From JAJZGK01 sp035538795 (lineage in GTDB: Bacteria > Pseudomonadota > Alphaproteobacteria > Rhodospirillales > Magnetospirillaceae), in NCBI GenBank assembly GCA_035538795.1, contig DATLJS010000052.1, forward strand, positions 1-64,000: a stretch of DNA of 64,000 nt, in the 5' to 3' direction. Position numbers and translations under genes: made by a program. Under the pieces are notes generated by a model. That model was not told where the DNA came from. It was given only the letters and a program-made list of their open reading frames with translations, and did no database searches. Position 1 is the first letter of the stretch. Each line of letters opens with the position of its first letter. Shown here piece by piece: positions 51,719 through 59,515 of the stretch.

Positions 51719-53506
51719 ATGACCGACGCGCCAGCCGCAGCTCCTTATCGGGTTCTGGCCCGGAAATACCGGCCGACCGACTTTGCCGGGCTGATCGGTC
51801 AGGAAGCGCTGGTGCGCACCCTGACCAACGCCATTCAGACCGGCCGACTGGCGCACGCCTTCGTGCTGACCGGCGTACGCGGGGTGGGCAAGACCACCAC
51901 CGCCCGCATCATCGCCCGCGCCCTGAACTGCGTCGGTCCCGACGGCACCGGCGGCCCCACCACCGAGCCTTGCGGCGTCTGCGACCATTGCCGCGCCATC
52001 GCCGAGGACCGCCATGTCGATGTCATGGAAATGGACGCCGCCAGCCGCACCGGCGTCAACGACATCCGCGAGATCATCGACGGCGTGCGTTACCGGCCGA
52101 CCTCGGCGCGGTTCAAGGTCTATATCATCGACGAAGTGCACATGCTCTCCACCGCGGCCTTCAACGCGCTGCTGAAGACGCTGGAAGAGCCGCCCGAGCA
52201 TGTGAAATTCATCTTCGCCACCACCGAAATCCGCAAGATCCCCGTCACCGTGCTGTCCCGCTGCCAGCGTTTCGACCTGCGCCGCGTCGAGATGGAGGTG
52301 CTGGAGAAGCATTTCTCGACCATTGCCGACAAGGAAGCGGCCGAGATCGACCCCACGGCCATGGCCATGATCTGCCGCGCCGCCGACGGCTCTGTGCGCG
52401 ACGGCCTGTCGCTGCTGGATCAGGCCATCGCCCACGGAGCCGGCAAGGTGTCCGAGGAACAGGTCCGCGACATGCTGGGCTTGGCCGACCGGGCCCGTGT
52501 CTTCGATCTGTTCGACGCCGCCATGAAGGGCGACGTGCCCTCGGCCCTGAAACAGATGGCCGACCAATATGCCGTCGGTGCCGACCCGGTGGTGGTGATC
52601 CAGGACATGCTGGAACTGACCCATTGGCTGACCCGTTTGAAGCTGGTGCCGGATTCGGCCTCGACCGCCGCGGTTTCGGAAACCGAGCGGGTGCGCGGCG
52701 GCGAAATGGCCAAGACCTTGTCTATGGGCGTACTGACCCGCGTCTGGCAGATGCTGCTGAAGGGATTGGGCGAGGTTCGCGCCGCGCCGTCGCCCCTACA
52801 GGCCGCCGAGATGGTGCTGGTGCGTCTGGCCTATGCCGCCGATCTGCCGTCTCCGGCCGAAGCGATCGAATCCCTGCGCAACAACCCGCCGCCTTCCGGT
52901 GGCGGCGGTGGCGGCGGATTGTCTTCGGGCGGCGCTCCGGCGGGAGGCTATGCCCAGGCGGTGTCCCAGGCCACGGTGAACGGCACCCCGGTGGGTGGTC
53001 CCACCATGATGGTGTCGCCCGGATTGCCCCAGGCCGCCAACGCGCCGGGCAACGCCCTGGCGGCGCAGGGACTGCCGGGCAGCTTCGCCGAACTGGTCGA
53101 TCTGTTCCTGGAGAAGCGCGAAGCGCGCATGGCCGCCGAACTGAAGAGCAGCGTGCATCTGGTGCGTTACGAGCCCGGCCTGCTGGAGTTCCGTCCAGAC
53201 GAGGGCGTGTCGAAAGACCTGGCCCTGAAGGTCAGCAAGATGCTGGGCGATTGGACCGGCCGCCCCTGGCTGGTCAGCGTTTCCCGCCAACCGGGCGAAC
53301 CGACCCTGCGCCAGCAGCAGATCGAAATTGAAATCAAGCGCAAGCAGGACGCCGCCGCCCATCCGCTGGTGCAGGCCATCTTGCAGGCGTTTCCCGGCGC
53401 CAGCATCGAAGCTGTGCGCGATCTTGTGGACGAAGAGGCCGACGACGCCCTTCCCCTGACCATCGACAGCGGCGATAGCGAAGCCGTAAGTGGAGAAGAC
53501 GAATGA
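51719..53506 (+). CDS. dnaX: DNA polymerase III subunit tau/gamma
   Basis: A 595-residue clamp-loader ATPase. Walker A is GVRGVGKTT, the zinc module uses cysteines in LNCVGPDG, EPCGVCDHC, Walker B/DExH is IIDEVHML, and sensor 1 follows in FIFATTE. A Gly/Ser/Ala-rich linker (about 395-470) connects to the tau-specific C-terminal domain. The start at 51719 is the family start (AAPYRVLARKYRP); the open frame reaches upstream through the SRP RNA only by chance. The stop overlaps ybaB by 4 bp. Confidence 0.97.
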   Translation: MTDAPAAAPYRVLARKYRPTDFAGLIGQEALVRTLTNAIQTGRLAHAFVLTGVRGVGKTTTARIIARALNCVGPDGTGGPTTEPCGVCDHCRAIAEDRHVDVMEMDAASRTGVNDIREIIDGVRYRPTSARFKVYIIDEVHMLSTAAFNALLKTLEEPPEHVKFIFATTEIRKIPVTVLSRCQRFDLRRVEMEVLEKHFSTIADKEAAEIDPTAMAMICRAADGSVRDGLSLLDQAIAHGAGKVSEEQVRDMLGLADRARVFDLFDAAMKGDVPSALKQMADQYAVGADPVVVIQDMLELTHWLTRLKLVPDSASTAAVSETERVRGGEMAKTLSMGVLTRVWQMLLKGLGEVRAAPSPLQAAEMVLVRLAYAADLPSPAEAIESLRNNPPPSGGGGGGGLSSGGAPAGGYAQAVSQATVNGTPVGGPTMMVSPGLPQAANAPGNALAAQGLPGSFAELVDLFLEKREARMAAELKSSVHLVRYEPGLLEFRPDEGVSKDLALKVSKMLGDWTGRPWLVSVSRQPGEPTLRQQQIEIEIKRKQDAAAHPLVQAILQAFPGASIEAVRDLVDEEADDALPLTIDSGDSEAVSGEDE

Positions 53507-53826
53507 AGAACCTTGGCAACCTGATGAAGCAGGCCCAGCAGATGCAGGCCAAGATGGGCGAGATGCAGGCCAAGCTGGACCTGATGGAAGTCACCGGCGC
53601 CTCTGGCGGCGGTATGGTCCAGGTTCTGATCAACGGCAAGGGCGAACTGCGCAAGCTGAAGATCGATCCGTCCCTGGTCGACCCCAACGACGTGGAAGTG
53701 CTGGAAGACTTGATCGTCGCCGCCTTCAACGACGCCAAGACCAAGGTGGACGCCACCATGCAGGACGAAATGAAAAAGATGACCGGCGGCATGAACCTGC
53801 CGGCCGGTTTCAAGCTGCCCTTCTGA
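53503..53826 (+). CDS. ybaB: YbaB/EbfC nucleoid-associated protein
   Basis: A 107-residue DNA-binding protein. The MKQAQQMQAKMGEMQAKL start, the VTGASGGGMVQVLINGKGEL strand region and DLIVAAFNDAKTKV helix are typical. It lies between dnaX and recR, the conserved arrangement, and its start overlaps the dnaX stop. Confidence 0.95.
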   Translation: MKNLGNLMKQAQQMQAKMGEMQAKLDLMEVTGASGGGMVQVLINGKGELRKLKIDPSLVDPNDVEVLEDLIVAAFNDAKTKVDATMQDEMKKMTGGMNLPAGFKLPF

Positions 53827-53836
53827 TCGTAGCGCC

Positions 53837-54430
53837 ATGGCTGGCCCCGAGATCGAGCGACTGGTGCAATTGCTTGCCCGGCTGCCCGGCATGGGGCCGC
53901 GCTCGGCCCGCAGGGCGGCGCTTTACATGCTCAAGCGCCGCGAAACCCTGATGGATCCGTTGGCGGCGGCCCTGGCTGCCGCCCAAGACCATGTCCGCAC
54001 CTGTTCGGTCTGCGGCAATTTTGACAGCTCCGATCCTTGCAGTCTGTGCGCCGACCCTAAACGCGACGACGCCACCGTCTGCGTCGTAGAGGATGTTTCG
54101 GGTCTGTGGGCGTTGGAACGGTCTGGGATTTACCGCGGCCGCTATCATGTGCTGGGCGGCGTTCTGTCGGCCCTGGACGGCGTGGGACCGGATGATCTGA
54201 ACATCGATCATCTGGTGGCCCGCGTCCGGGCCGGGACGGTCCAGGAGATCATTTTGGCCGTTGGTGCGACCGTGGATGGACAAACCACCGCCCATTACCT
54301 AGCCGACCGTCTGAAGGGGCTGGGCGTCACCGTCTCGACCCTGGCGCTGGGCGTGCCGGTGGGCGGCGAGCTGGATTATCTGGACGACGGCACCATCGGC
54401 GCGGCTTTGAAGGCGCGGCGGATTCTCTAG
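53837..54430 (+). CDS. recR: Recombination protein RecR
   Basis: A 197-residue RecR acting with RecF and RecO in gap repair. It has the helix-hairpin-helix (LLARLPGMGPRSARRAA), the C4 zinc finger (CSVCGNFDSSDPCSLC) and the Toprim domain (VCVVEDVSGLWALERSG, then GGVLSALDGVGPDDL). Length is normal. Confidence 0.97.
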   Translation: MAGPEIERLVQLLARLPGMGPRSARRAALYMLKRRETLMDPLAAALAAAQDHVRTCSVCGNFDSSDPCSLCADPKRDDATVCVVEDVSGLWALERSGIYRGRYHVLGGVLSALDGVGPDDLNIDHLVARVRAGTVQEIILAVGATVDGQTTAHYLADRLKGLGVTVSTLALGVPVGGELDYLDDGTIGAALKARRIL

Positions 54431-54456
54431 CCGGTCCAGCCGAATCCGCTTAGCGG

Positions 54457-55488
54457 CTATCCCGCGATGGCCGGGATCAGACCCGTCCACAATCCGTACA
54501 GCTGAAGAGCTCCGAACAGGGCGATCAGACCGGCGCCGCCCAAGGCCAGGGTTTGACGGACCCGCAACAGCCGGTCGGCTCCCAACTGGGACAGGCCGCG
54601 CTGAACTCCCAGCACTCCCAGGCTGACCGCCGATACGGTGATGGCCACTCCGCAGCCCATGGCCAGGGTCGAAACGATGCCGACCCAGAAGATACCGTTC
54701 GTCAGGGTGAACAGCAGCACCAGGATCGCCCCGGAACAGGGGCGCAGCCCGACGGCGCCGCCGGTCAACAGTACCTGAAGCCATTCGGGACGCGATGCCT
54801 TCTTGGAGGCGGGATGGTGATCGTGATGTTGGTCGTGGTGATCGTGGCCGCAGCCGCAATGGCCGTGCTCATGATCATGAAGATGATGACCATGCCCGCC
54901 ACGTTCGCCATGCTCGCAGCAGGTGCGGCTGCTGACGACGCCCCAGGCCATCCACAGCCCCAGAGCGCAAAGGGCGGCGTAGCTGAACATCTCAAGCTGC
55001 CCGGCGCGGGTCATGATCTCGCTGGAGCCGGCTTCCAGGATCAGCGCCAGCAAGCCCACCAGGACGATAGCGCTGACGGATTGAACCAGCGCCGCCGATC
55101 CGCTCATGGCCAGACCGTGCAGCAGGCGGGCGCGGCGGCTGAGGAAGTAGCTGCCCACCACCACCTTGCCGTGGCCGGGGCCGACGGCGTGAAAAACACC
55201 GTAAAGGAACGACAGCAGGATAATGGCCAGGGCGGGTTTCATACCGCCTTCGTCGCGCACGGCCCGCAGGTCGGCGCGGATTTCGGCGTTCAGCTCGCGC
55301 TGCACCGACACCAGGGCCGACAGGGCGGAACGCAGGGGTTCGGGCAAATTGGGAGTGAGCATGTCGGGCGCTTGGACCGGAGCCGTTTCTCCTTGCGCGG
55401 TGTCGGGCTTGCCGAACATGTCGGCGGCCTGGGGCGCGGCCAGGGGGATAGCGATCAGGGCCAACAGGAGCAGAAGGCGCTTCAACAT
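54457..55488 (-). CDS. NicO/RcnA-family nickel or cobalt exporter
   Basis: A 343-residue membrane protein of the NicO family, with a signal-like first helix and about six further helices. HAVGPGHGKVVVGSYF is the family's metal-binding helix; PCSGAILVLLFTL is the second conserved motif. Between them lies a cytosolic or periplasmic loop packed with His, Asp and Cys (HGHHLHDHEHGHCGCGHDHH), which should bind Ni, Co or Zn. Its start overlaps the upstream DUF1007 gene by 7 bp. Confidence 0.92.
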   Translation of the reverse strand: MLKRLLLLLALIAIPLAAPQAADMFGKPDTAQGETAPVQAPDMLTPNLPEPLRSALSALVSVQRELNAEIRADLRAVRDEGGMKPALAIILLSFLYGVFHAVGPGHGKVVVGSYFLSRRARLLHGLAMSGSAALVQSVSAIVLVGLLALILEAGSSEIMTRAGQLEMFSYAALCALGLWMAWGVVSSRTCCEHGERGGHGHHLHDHEHGHCGCGHDHHDQHHDHHPASKKASRPEWLQVLLTGGAVGLRPCSGAILVLLFTLTNGIFWVGIVSTLAMGCGVAITVSAVSLGVLGVQRGLSQLGADRLLRVRQTLALGGAGLIALFGALQLYGLWTGLIPAIAG

Positions 55489-56084
55489 GTGACCTCGGCG
55501 ATCTTGGGGGTGATGGAGCCGTAATAGAGCAGGTGCTTGGGATCGTCGGTGATGCGGGCGCGGCAGGAAGCCGTGCCATCGCCCTCGATCAGGGCGCTTT
55601 GTCCCTTGGCCGGGCCGACGTCGACGTAATAGCTGTCGTCCCAGATGCCGACCTTCAGCGCCGCGCCCTTGACGGCGGCGGGCTGGACCAGCCGCACGGT
55701 GAACAGATAGCGGAGCTTGTCGCCCTCCATGCGGGCGGTGAAGTCTTCCACGTCGGGTTTGATTTTCAACGCCTTGTCGTTCAGCCAGAGATGGGTGAAG
55801 TAATCGTAGTTCTTCAGGTTGGAAAAGGCGTTTTGTTGCAGCTTGGCGATTTCGGCCGGGCTGAAGGCGGAGTGGCGGTCGCCGCCCATGCCTTTCAGCT
55901 TGCGCAGGTCCGACAGTACGGTCGCGGAAAAATCCTCGTCGAAGGTCCAGTCTTCACGGAGCGAGACCACGGCGCCTTTGTCTAGCCGGGCGGTGACGAT
56001 GGTGTCGACCCAGACATGCGGGTGCGCCGACGCCAGCGACGGCGTCAGAAGCATGATCAGGGTGGACAGGACCGGGCGGCGCAT
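55482..56084 (-). CDS. DUF1007 periplasmic protein
   Basis: A 200-residue exported protein of the DUF1007 family. The signal peptide (LSTLIMLLTPSLASA) is cut just before HPHVWVDT, the family's invariant His-x-His motif at the mature N-terminus, which likely binds metal. It is nearly always found with NicO-type exporters and may deliver metal to them. Coupled to the NicO gene. Confidence 0.9.
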   Translation of the reverse strand: MRRPVLSTLIMLLTPSLASAHPHVWVDTIVTARLDKGAVVSLREDWTFDEDFSATVLSDLRKLKGMGGDRHSAFSPAEIAKLQQNAFSNLKNYDYFTHLWLNDKALKIKPDVEDFTARMEGDKLRYLFTVRLVQPAAVKGAALKVGIWDDSYYVDVGPAKGQSALIEGDGTASCRARITDDPKHLLYYGSITPKIAEVTC

Positions 56085-56142
56085 GGGTCGGTTCCCTTGA
56101 GGACGGATGAGGGAATAGCCGCCGATTGTGGCGGGAAAATGA

Positions 56143-56673
56143 TCAAGCCCCGGGTTCGCCGACCCATTGGCGGATTGCGCTTTTCACGCCTTCGATGCCG
56201 GTACGGATCATCTGGCGGGCGCGGCGGAAGGCTTCCAGACGCTCCAGATGGTCATGGGCCCAGGCTTTCCAGCGCAACAAAGTGGTTTCCAGTACGACGA
56301 ACCAGTGCAAGGTCGACAGGGACGGATGGCACAGGGCGTAAAGCCGCGCCCAGACCGCCATGCCGGAAACCTTGGCGGCCAGCAGCACGGCCAATCCGGA
56401 CAGGAAATGGCCTTGGGCCATCAGCCAGACGGCGGCCACCTTAAAGGGCAGGATCACCGCCACCGGCAACAGAAACAGCACCATGGCGCCATAAGGCGGC
56501 AGGGTGCGGATGCGGTCTTCGAGACGGGCAACGAGGGGAAGGCGGCCCAATAGGGCCATCAGGCGGCTTAATCCCGCCCATAGGACTTCTTCGATAAGGA
56601 CGCCGATGACGCCCAAACCCACCAGAACGGGCCGCAGAACGGCGGCCAGGGTCCGGCGGAAATTTCGGTCCAT
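56143..56673 (-). CDS. Hypothetical inner-membrane protein
   Basis: A 176-residue protein with about four hydrophobic helices (e.g. VLVGLGVIGVLIEEVLWAGL, YGAMVLFLLPVAVILPFKVAAV) and a charged C-terminal helix region. I recognise no named family, though similar short proteins occur in other alphaproteobacteria. It lies 2 bp after the irr stop, so it shares the irr transcript. Confidence 0.7.
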   Translation of the reverse strand: MDRNFRRTLAAVLRPVLVGLGVIGVLIEEVLWAGLSRLMALLGRLPLVARLEDRIRTLPPYGAMVLFLLPVAVILPFKVAAVWLMAQGHFLSGLAVLLAAKVSGMAVWARLYALCHPSLSTLHWFVVLETTLLRWKAWAHDHLERLEAFRRARQMIRTGIEGVKSAIRQWVGEPGA

Positions 56674-56675
56674 GA

Positions 56676-57095
56676 TTATCCGGCGACCCGAACGATGACG
56701 TCGATACGGCGGATGGTGGTGCCTTCGGGGGCGTCGGGCACCTTGCTCAGGGCCACCAGATGGCCGGGAATGTCTTCCAGACGGCCAGAGCGCTCGAAGA
56801 AGTAATGATGGTGGTCGGTGGTGTTGGTGTCGAAGTAGGAACGCCCGGTGTCCACCACGATCTCGCGCAGCATGCCGGCGTCGGTGAACTGGTGCAGGGT
56901 GTTGTAGACGGTGGCCAGCGAAACGCGGATGTTGCCGGACTGCGCCTCGTCGTGCAGCTGTTCCGCCGAGATATGGCGGTCGCAACCGTCGAACAGCAGC
57001 TTGGCCAGGGCAAGACGTTGGCGCGTCGGCCGCAGCCCGGAGGCGCGAAGACGGTCAAGAGCCTGACTGTAGGGGCGTTGGCAGTGCATGGTCAT
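56676..57095 (-). CDS. irr: Iron response regulator Irr (Fur family)
   Basis: A 139-residue Fur-family protein of the Irr branch. It has the winged helix (LRPTRQRLALAKLLFDG, then VSLATVYNTLHQFTDAGML), the heme/metal motif DHHHYFFE with HHH at residues 95-97, and the Irr-type ending IRRIDVIVRVAG. Fur-type zinc CxxC pairs are absent. Irr represses or activates iron and heme genes when iron is low in alphaproteobacteria. It could act on uptake systems such as the FTR1 operon in this window, though that is inference. Confidence 0.92.
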   Translation of the reverse strand: MTMHCQRPYSQALDRLRASGLRPTRQRLALAKLLFDGCDRHISAEQLHDEAQSGNIRVSLATVYNTLHQFTDAGMLREIVVDTGRSYFDTNTTDHHHYFFERSGRLEDIPGHLVALSKVPDAPEGTTIRRIDVIVRVAG

Positions 57096-57212
57096 GTCGC
57101 CGATGTCCCGCTGCTGGAGGTTAAAAATTGATGTGGCGTTATAACTTGAACACCTGGTTTAGAACAATTGGAAAGCGTAACCGGGCATTTCAAGTGATGG
57201 CGGATATTTCAT

Positions 57213-57243
57213 TGTTCCGCCGTCTTTGCGGGACGGCGGAACA
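57213..57243. terminator. Hairpin after the nitronate monooxygenase-like gene
   Basis: A perfect 12-bp stem (TGTTCCGCCGTC with GACGGCGGAACA) closes a 7-nt loop, 12 bp beyond the stop codon of the gene at 57255. No T-tract follows on either strand, so termination may be inefficient. Confidence 0.5.
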
Positions 57244-57254
57244 ACAGGGGCGCA

Positions 57255-58652
57255 TCAATCGCCGGTCATGATCCGGTCGACCAACTGCTTTACCGTGGGG
57301 ATGAAGCCGTCGGCATAAAACGGGTCGTTCGAGAAGTGGTGGGCGGCATGGCCGGCGAACATCAGTTCAAACTCGGGGTCGGCGCCGTGGGCGATGTTCT
57401 GCAGGGTCTTCTGAATGCAGAAACTGCGGGGGTCGGCGCGCTTGCCGGTGGTGCCGGTCTCGCCCTGGAACCAGTTGGAGAAGGCGCAGGCCGACAGACA
57501 GCCCATGCAGTTGACCTGATCCTTGCGGATTTCCTCGGACTTGGCGGGAGTGACATAGATCAGGGTCGAATCCGGGGTGCGCAGGGGTTCGGTGAAGCCC
57601 TGGGCGATCCAGCCTTCGGCATGTTTCTTGTCTTCGGGGGTGACGAAAGCCGAACGTCCGCGCAGGCCGATCGGCATCTCGGCGGTGTGCTCTCCCACGG
57701 CTTCGGGGCTGTAGGGAATCTGGTGTTCCAGGCGTTCGCACAGTTCCTTAAGGAACGAGTTCTTCACCGCCGACGAATAGAAGCCGGTGGGGCTGAAGCG
57801 GTGCAGCAGAATGTCGCCGGGGCTCAGGGTGGTCAGCTTGCGTTTCCATTCCATGGAAATGGGGCTTTCCACCGTCAGGAGCGGGCGGGTGCCGTACTGG
57901 AAGGCGACCGGACCGAGTTCGGGATTGTCGATGAAGTCTTCCCAGTCGCGCAGATACCAGACGCCGCCGGCCATGAACAGCGGCACTTCGGGGCAACCCA
58001 TTTCGCGCATGGTGGCGCGCAGTTCGCGCACGCGGGGCAGCGGATCCTGGGGCTGCAAGGGATCTTCGGAATTGGACAGGCCGTTGTGGCCGCCAGCCAG
58101 CCAGGGGTCTTCATAGACCACGCCGCCCAGCAATTCGCCGTATTTGTGATAGGAGCGTTTCCACAAAGCCTTGAAGGCGCGGGCCGACGAAACGATGGGA
58201 TAATAGTGGATGCCGTAGTGGGCGGCGATCTCGGCCACGCGATAGGGCATGCCGGCGCCGCAGGTGACGCCGTGGACCAAGCCTTTGGCCCCTTCCAGAA
58301 CGCCGGTCAGCACCTCTTCGGCGCCGCCCATTTCCCACAGCACGTTCATGTGCAGGCGGCCTTTGCCGCCGGCGATGTCGTGGGCGATGCGGGCCTGGGC
58401 GATACCGCCCCTGATGCCGTAGTTGATCAGTTCGACATGGCGTTCGCGCCGGGTCTTGCCCTGATAGACGACAGGCACGAATTTGCCGGTTTCATCGTAA
58501 AAGTCGGCATTCACCCCTGAGAAGGTTCCAACCCCGCCCGCGGCGGCCCAGGCGCCCGAACTGGCGCCGGTGGAGATGGCAACGCCCTTTCCGCCTTCGA
58601 CGAGGGGAAGAACTTCCTTGCCGGAAATGACCATGGACTTAAGGGGTTTCAC
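57255..58652 (-). CDS. NAD(P)H-dependent flavin oxidoreductase, nitronate monooxygenase family, long form
   Basis: About 465 residues, longer than usual nitronate monooxygenases (about 320-360). The FMN barrel shows EGGKGVAISTGASSGAWAAA, GLVHGVTCGAGMPYRV, FMAGGVWY and FQYGTRPLLTVES. The C-terminal extension carries a Cys motif (CMGCLSAC and a later FCIQ) that could hold an iron-sulfur centre. It may oxidise nitronates or act on another substrate. The start is uncertain: GTG at 58652 (VKPLKSM, GGAG 11 nt upstream) is favoured over ATG at 58634. Confidence 0.82.
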   Translation of the reverse strand: MKPLKSMVISGKEVLPLVEGGKGVAISTGASSGAWAAAGGVGTFSGVNADFYDETGKFVPVVYQGKTRRERHVELINYGIRGGIAQARIAHDIAGGKGRLHMNVLWEMGGAEEVLTGVLEGAKGLVHGVTCGAGMPYRVAEIAAHYGIHYYPIVSSARAFKALWKRSYHKYGELLGGVVYEDPWLAGGHNGLSNSEDPLQPQDPLPRVRELRATMREMGCPEVPLFMAGGVWYLRDWEDFIDNPELGPVAFQYGTRPLLTVESPISMEWKRKLTTLSPGDILLHRFSPTGFYSSAVKNSFLKELCERLEHQIPYSPEAVGEHTAEMPIGLRGRSAFVTPEDKKHAEGWIAQGFTEPLRTPDSTLIYVTPAKSEEIRKDQVNCMGCLSACAFSNWFQGETGTTGKRADPRSFCIQKTLQNIAHGADPEFELMFAGHAAHHFSNDPFYADGFIPTVKQLVDRIMTGD

Positions 58653-58763
58653 GTCGACGTACACTCCACATACGGGCGCCGTTCGGCGCTCGGTATTTCC
58701 ACCCGTTATCGGCACCAAGATATATAGACTTTGCCATCGCCCTGCAAAGGAAGAGAACGCTTC

Positions 58764-59510
58764 TCAAGAGATCGTGGCGGCGATCAGGTCGGGGCGGTCG
58801 CTGAATACTCCGTCGACACCCCAGGCCCACAGGCGTTCCGCCCGGGCGGGGTGGTTGACGGTATAGGCCAGCAGACCGTATCCGGCGTCCTTGATCTCGC
58901 GGGTCAGGGCGGGCGATAGCAGGGTGTGGTCGACGTTGAAGCTGGTGCATTCCAGTTGCGCCAACCGCTTTTTCCAGTCCGAGGGAATCGTCTCGACCAG
59001 CCAGGCGCGGGGCCAGGCGGGAGCAACCTCCTTGGCGGTGGCGACGGCGCTCTCGGCAAAGCTGGAGACCAGGGGAACGGGGGCGTCCTGAGGCCAGACG
59101 GCCTGCGCCAGGGCCAGGGCGACAACCGCCGTGCGGGGACCGTCGGCCTCATCCGCCTTGATTTCGATGTTCACCCCAAGACCCAGCGCGGCGATGTGGC
59201 ACAGCGCGTCCTCAAGAGTGGGAAGTTTTTCGCCCGCGAAATCGGGGCCGAACCAGGACCCGGCATCCAGGGCCGCCAGGGCGGCGGCGTCATGGCGCGT
59301 CAGCAGGCCATGGCCGTTGGACGTGCGGTCTAAATCGTCGTCGTGGAAAACGACGGGGACGCCGTCGGCCGAAAGCTGGACATCCAGCTCGACCCACGGC
59401 GCCCCGCAGTCTTTTGCCTTGGCAAAGGAAGCCAGAGTGTTTTCCGGAGCATGCGCGGCGGCGCCGCGATGCCCGATCACTTTGGGAAAATGCACTCTGG
59501 TCTTCGGCAT
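58764..59510 (-). CDS. Glycerophosphodiester phosphodiesterase
   Basis: A 248-residue GDPD enzyme releasing glycerol 3-phosphate from deacylated phospholipids. Catalytic motif IGHRGAAAHAPENTLASF (His-Arg and Glu), metal ligands ELDVQLSADGVPVVFHDDDL, and NIEIKAD are intact. The C-terminal GVDGVFSDRPDL is typical. It lacks a signal peptide, so it is cytosolic like UgpQ. It lies 5 bp after the pnp stop on the same strand, probably a read-through partner. Confidence 0.92.
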   Translation of the reverse strand: MPKTRVHFPKVIGHRGAAAHAPENTLASFAKAKDCGAPWVELDVQLSADGVPVVFHDDDLDRTSNGHGLLTRHDAAALAALDAGSWFGPDFAGEKLPTLEDALCHIAALGLGVNIEIKADEADGPRTAVVALALAQAVWPQDAPVPLVSSFAESAVATAKEVAPAWPRAWLVETIPSDWKKRLAQLECTSFNVDHTLLSPALTREIKDAGYGLLAYTVNHPARAERLWAWGVDGVFSDRPDLIAATIS

Positions 59511-59515
59511 TCGGC

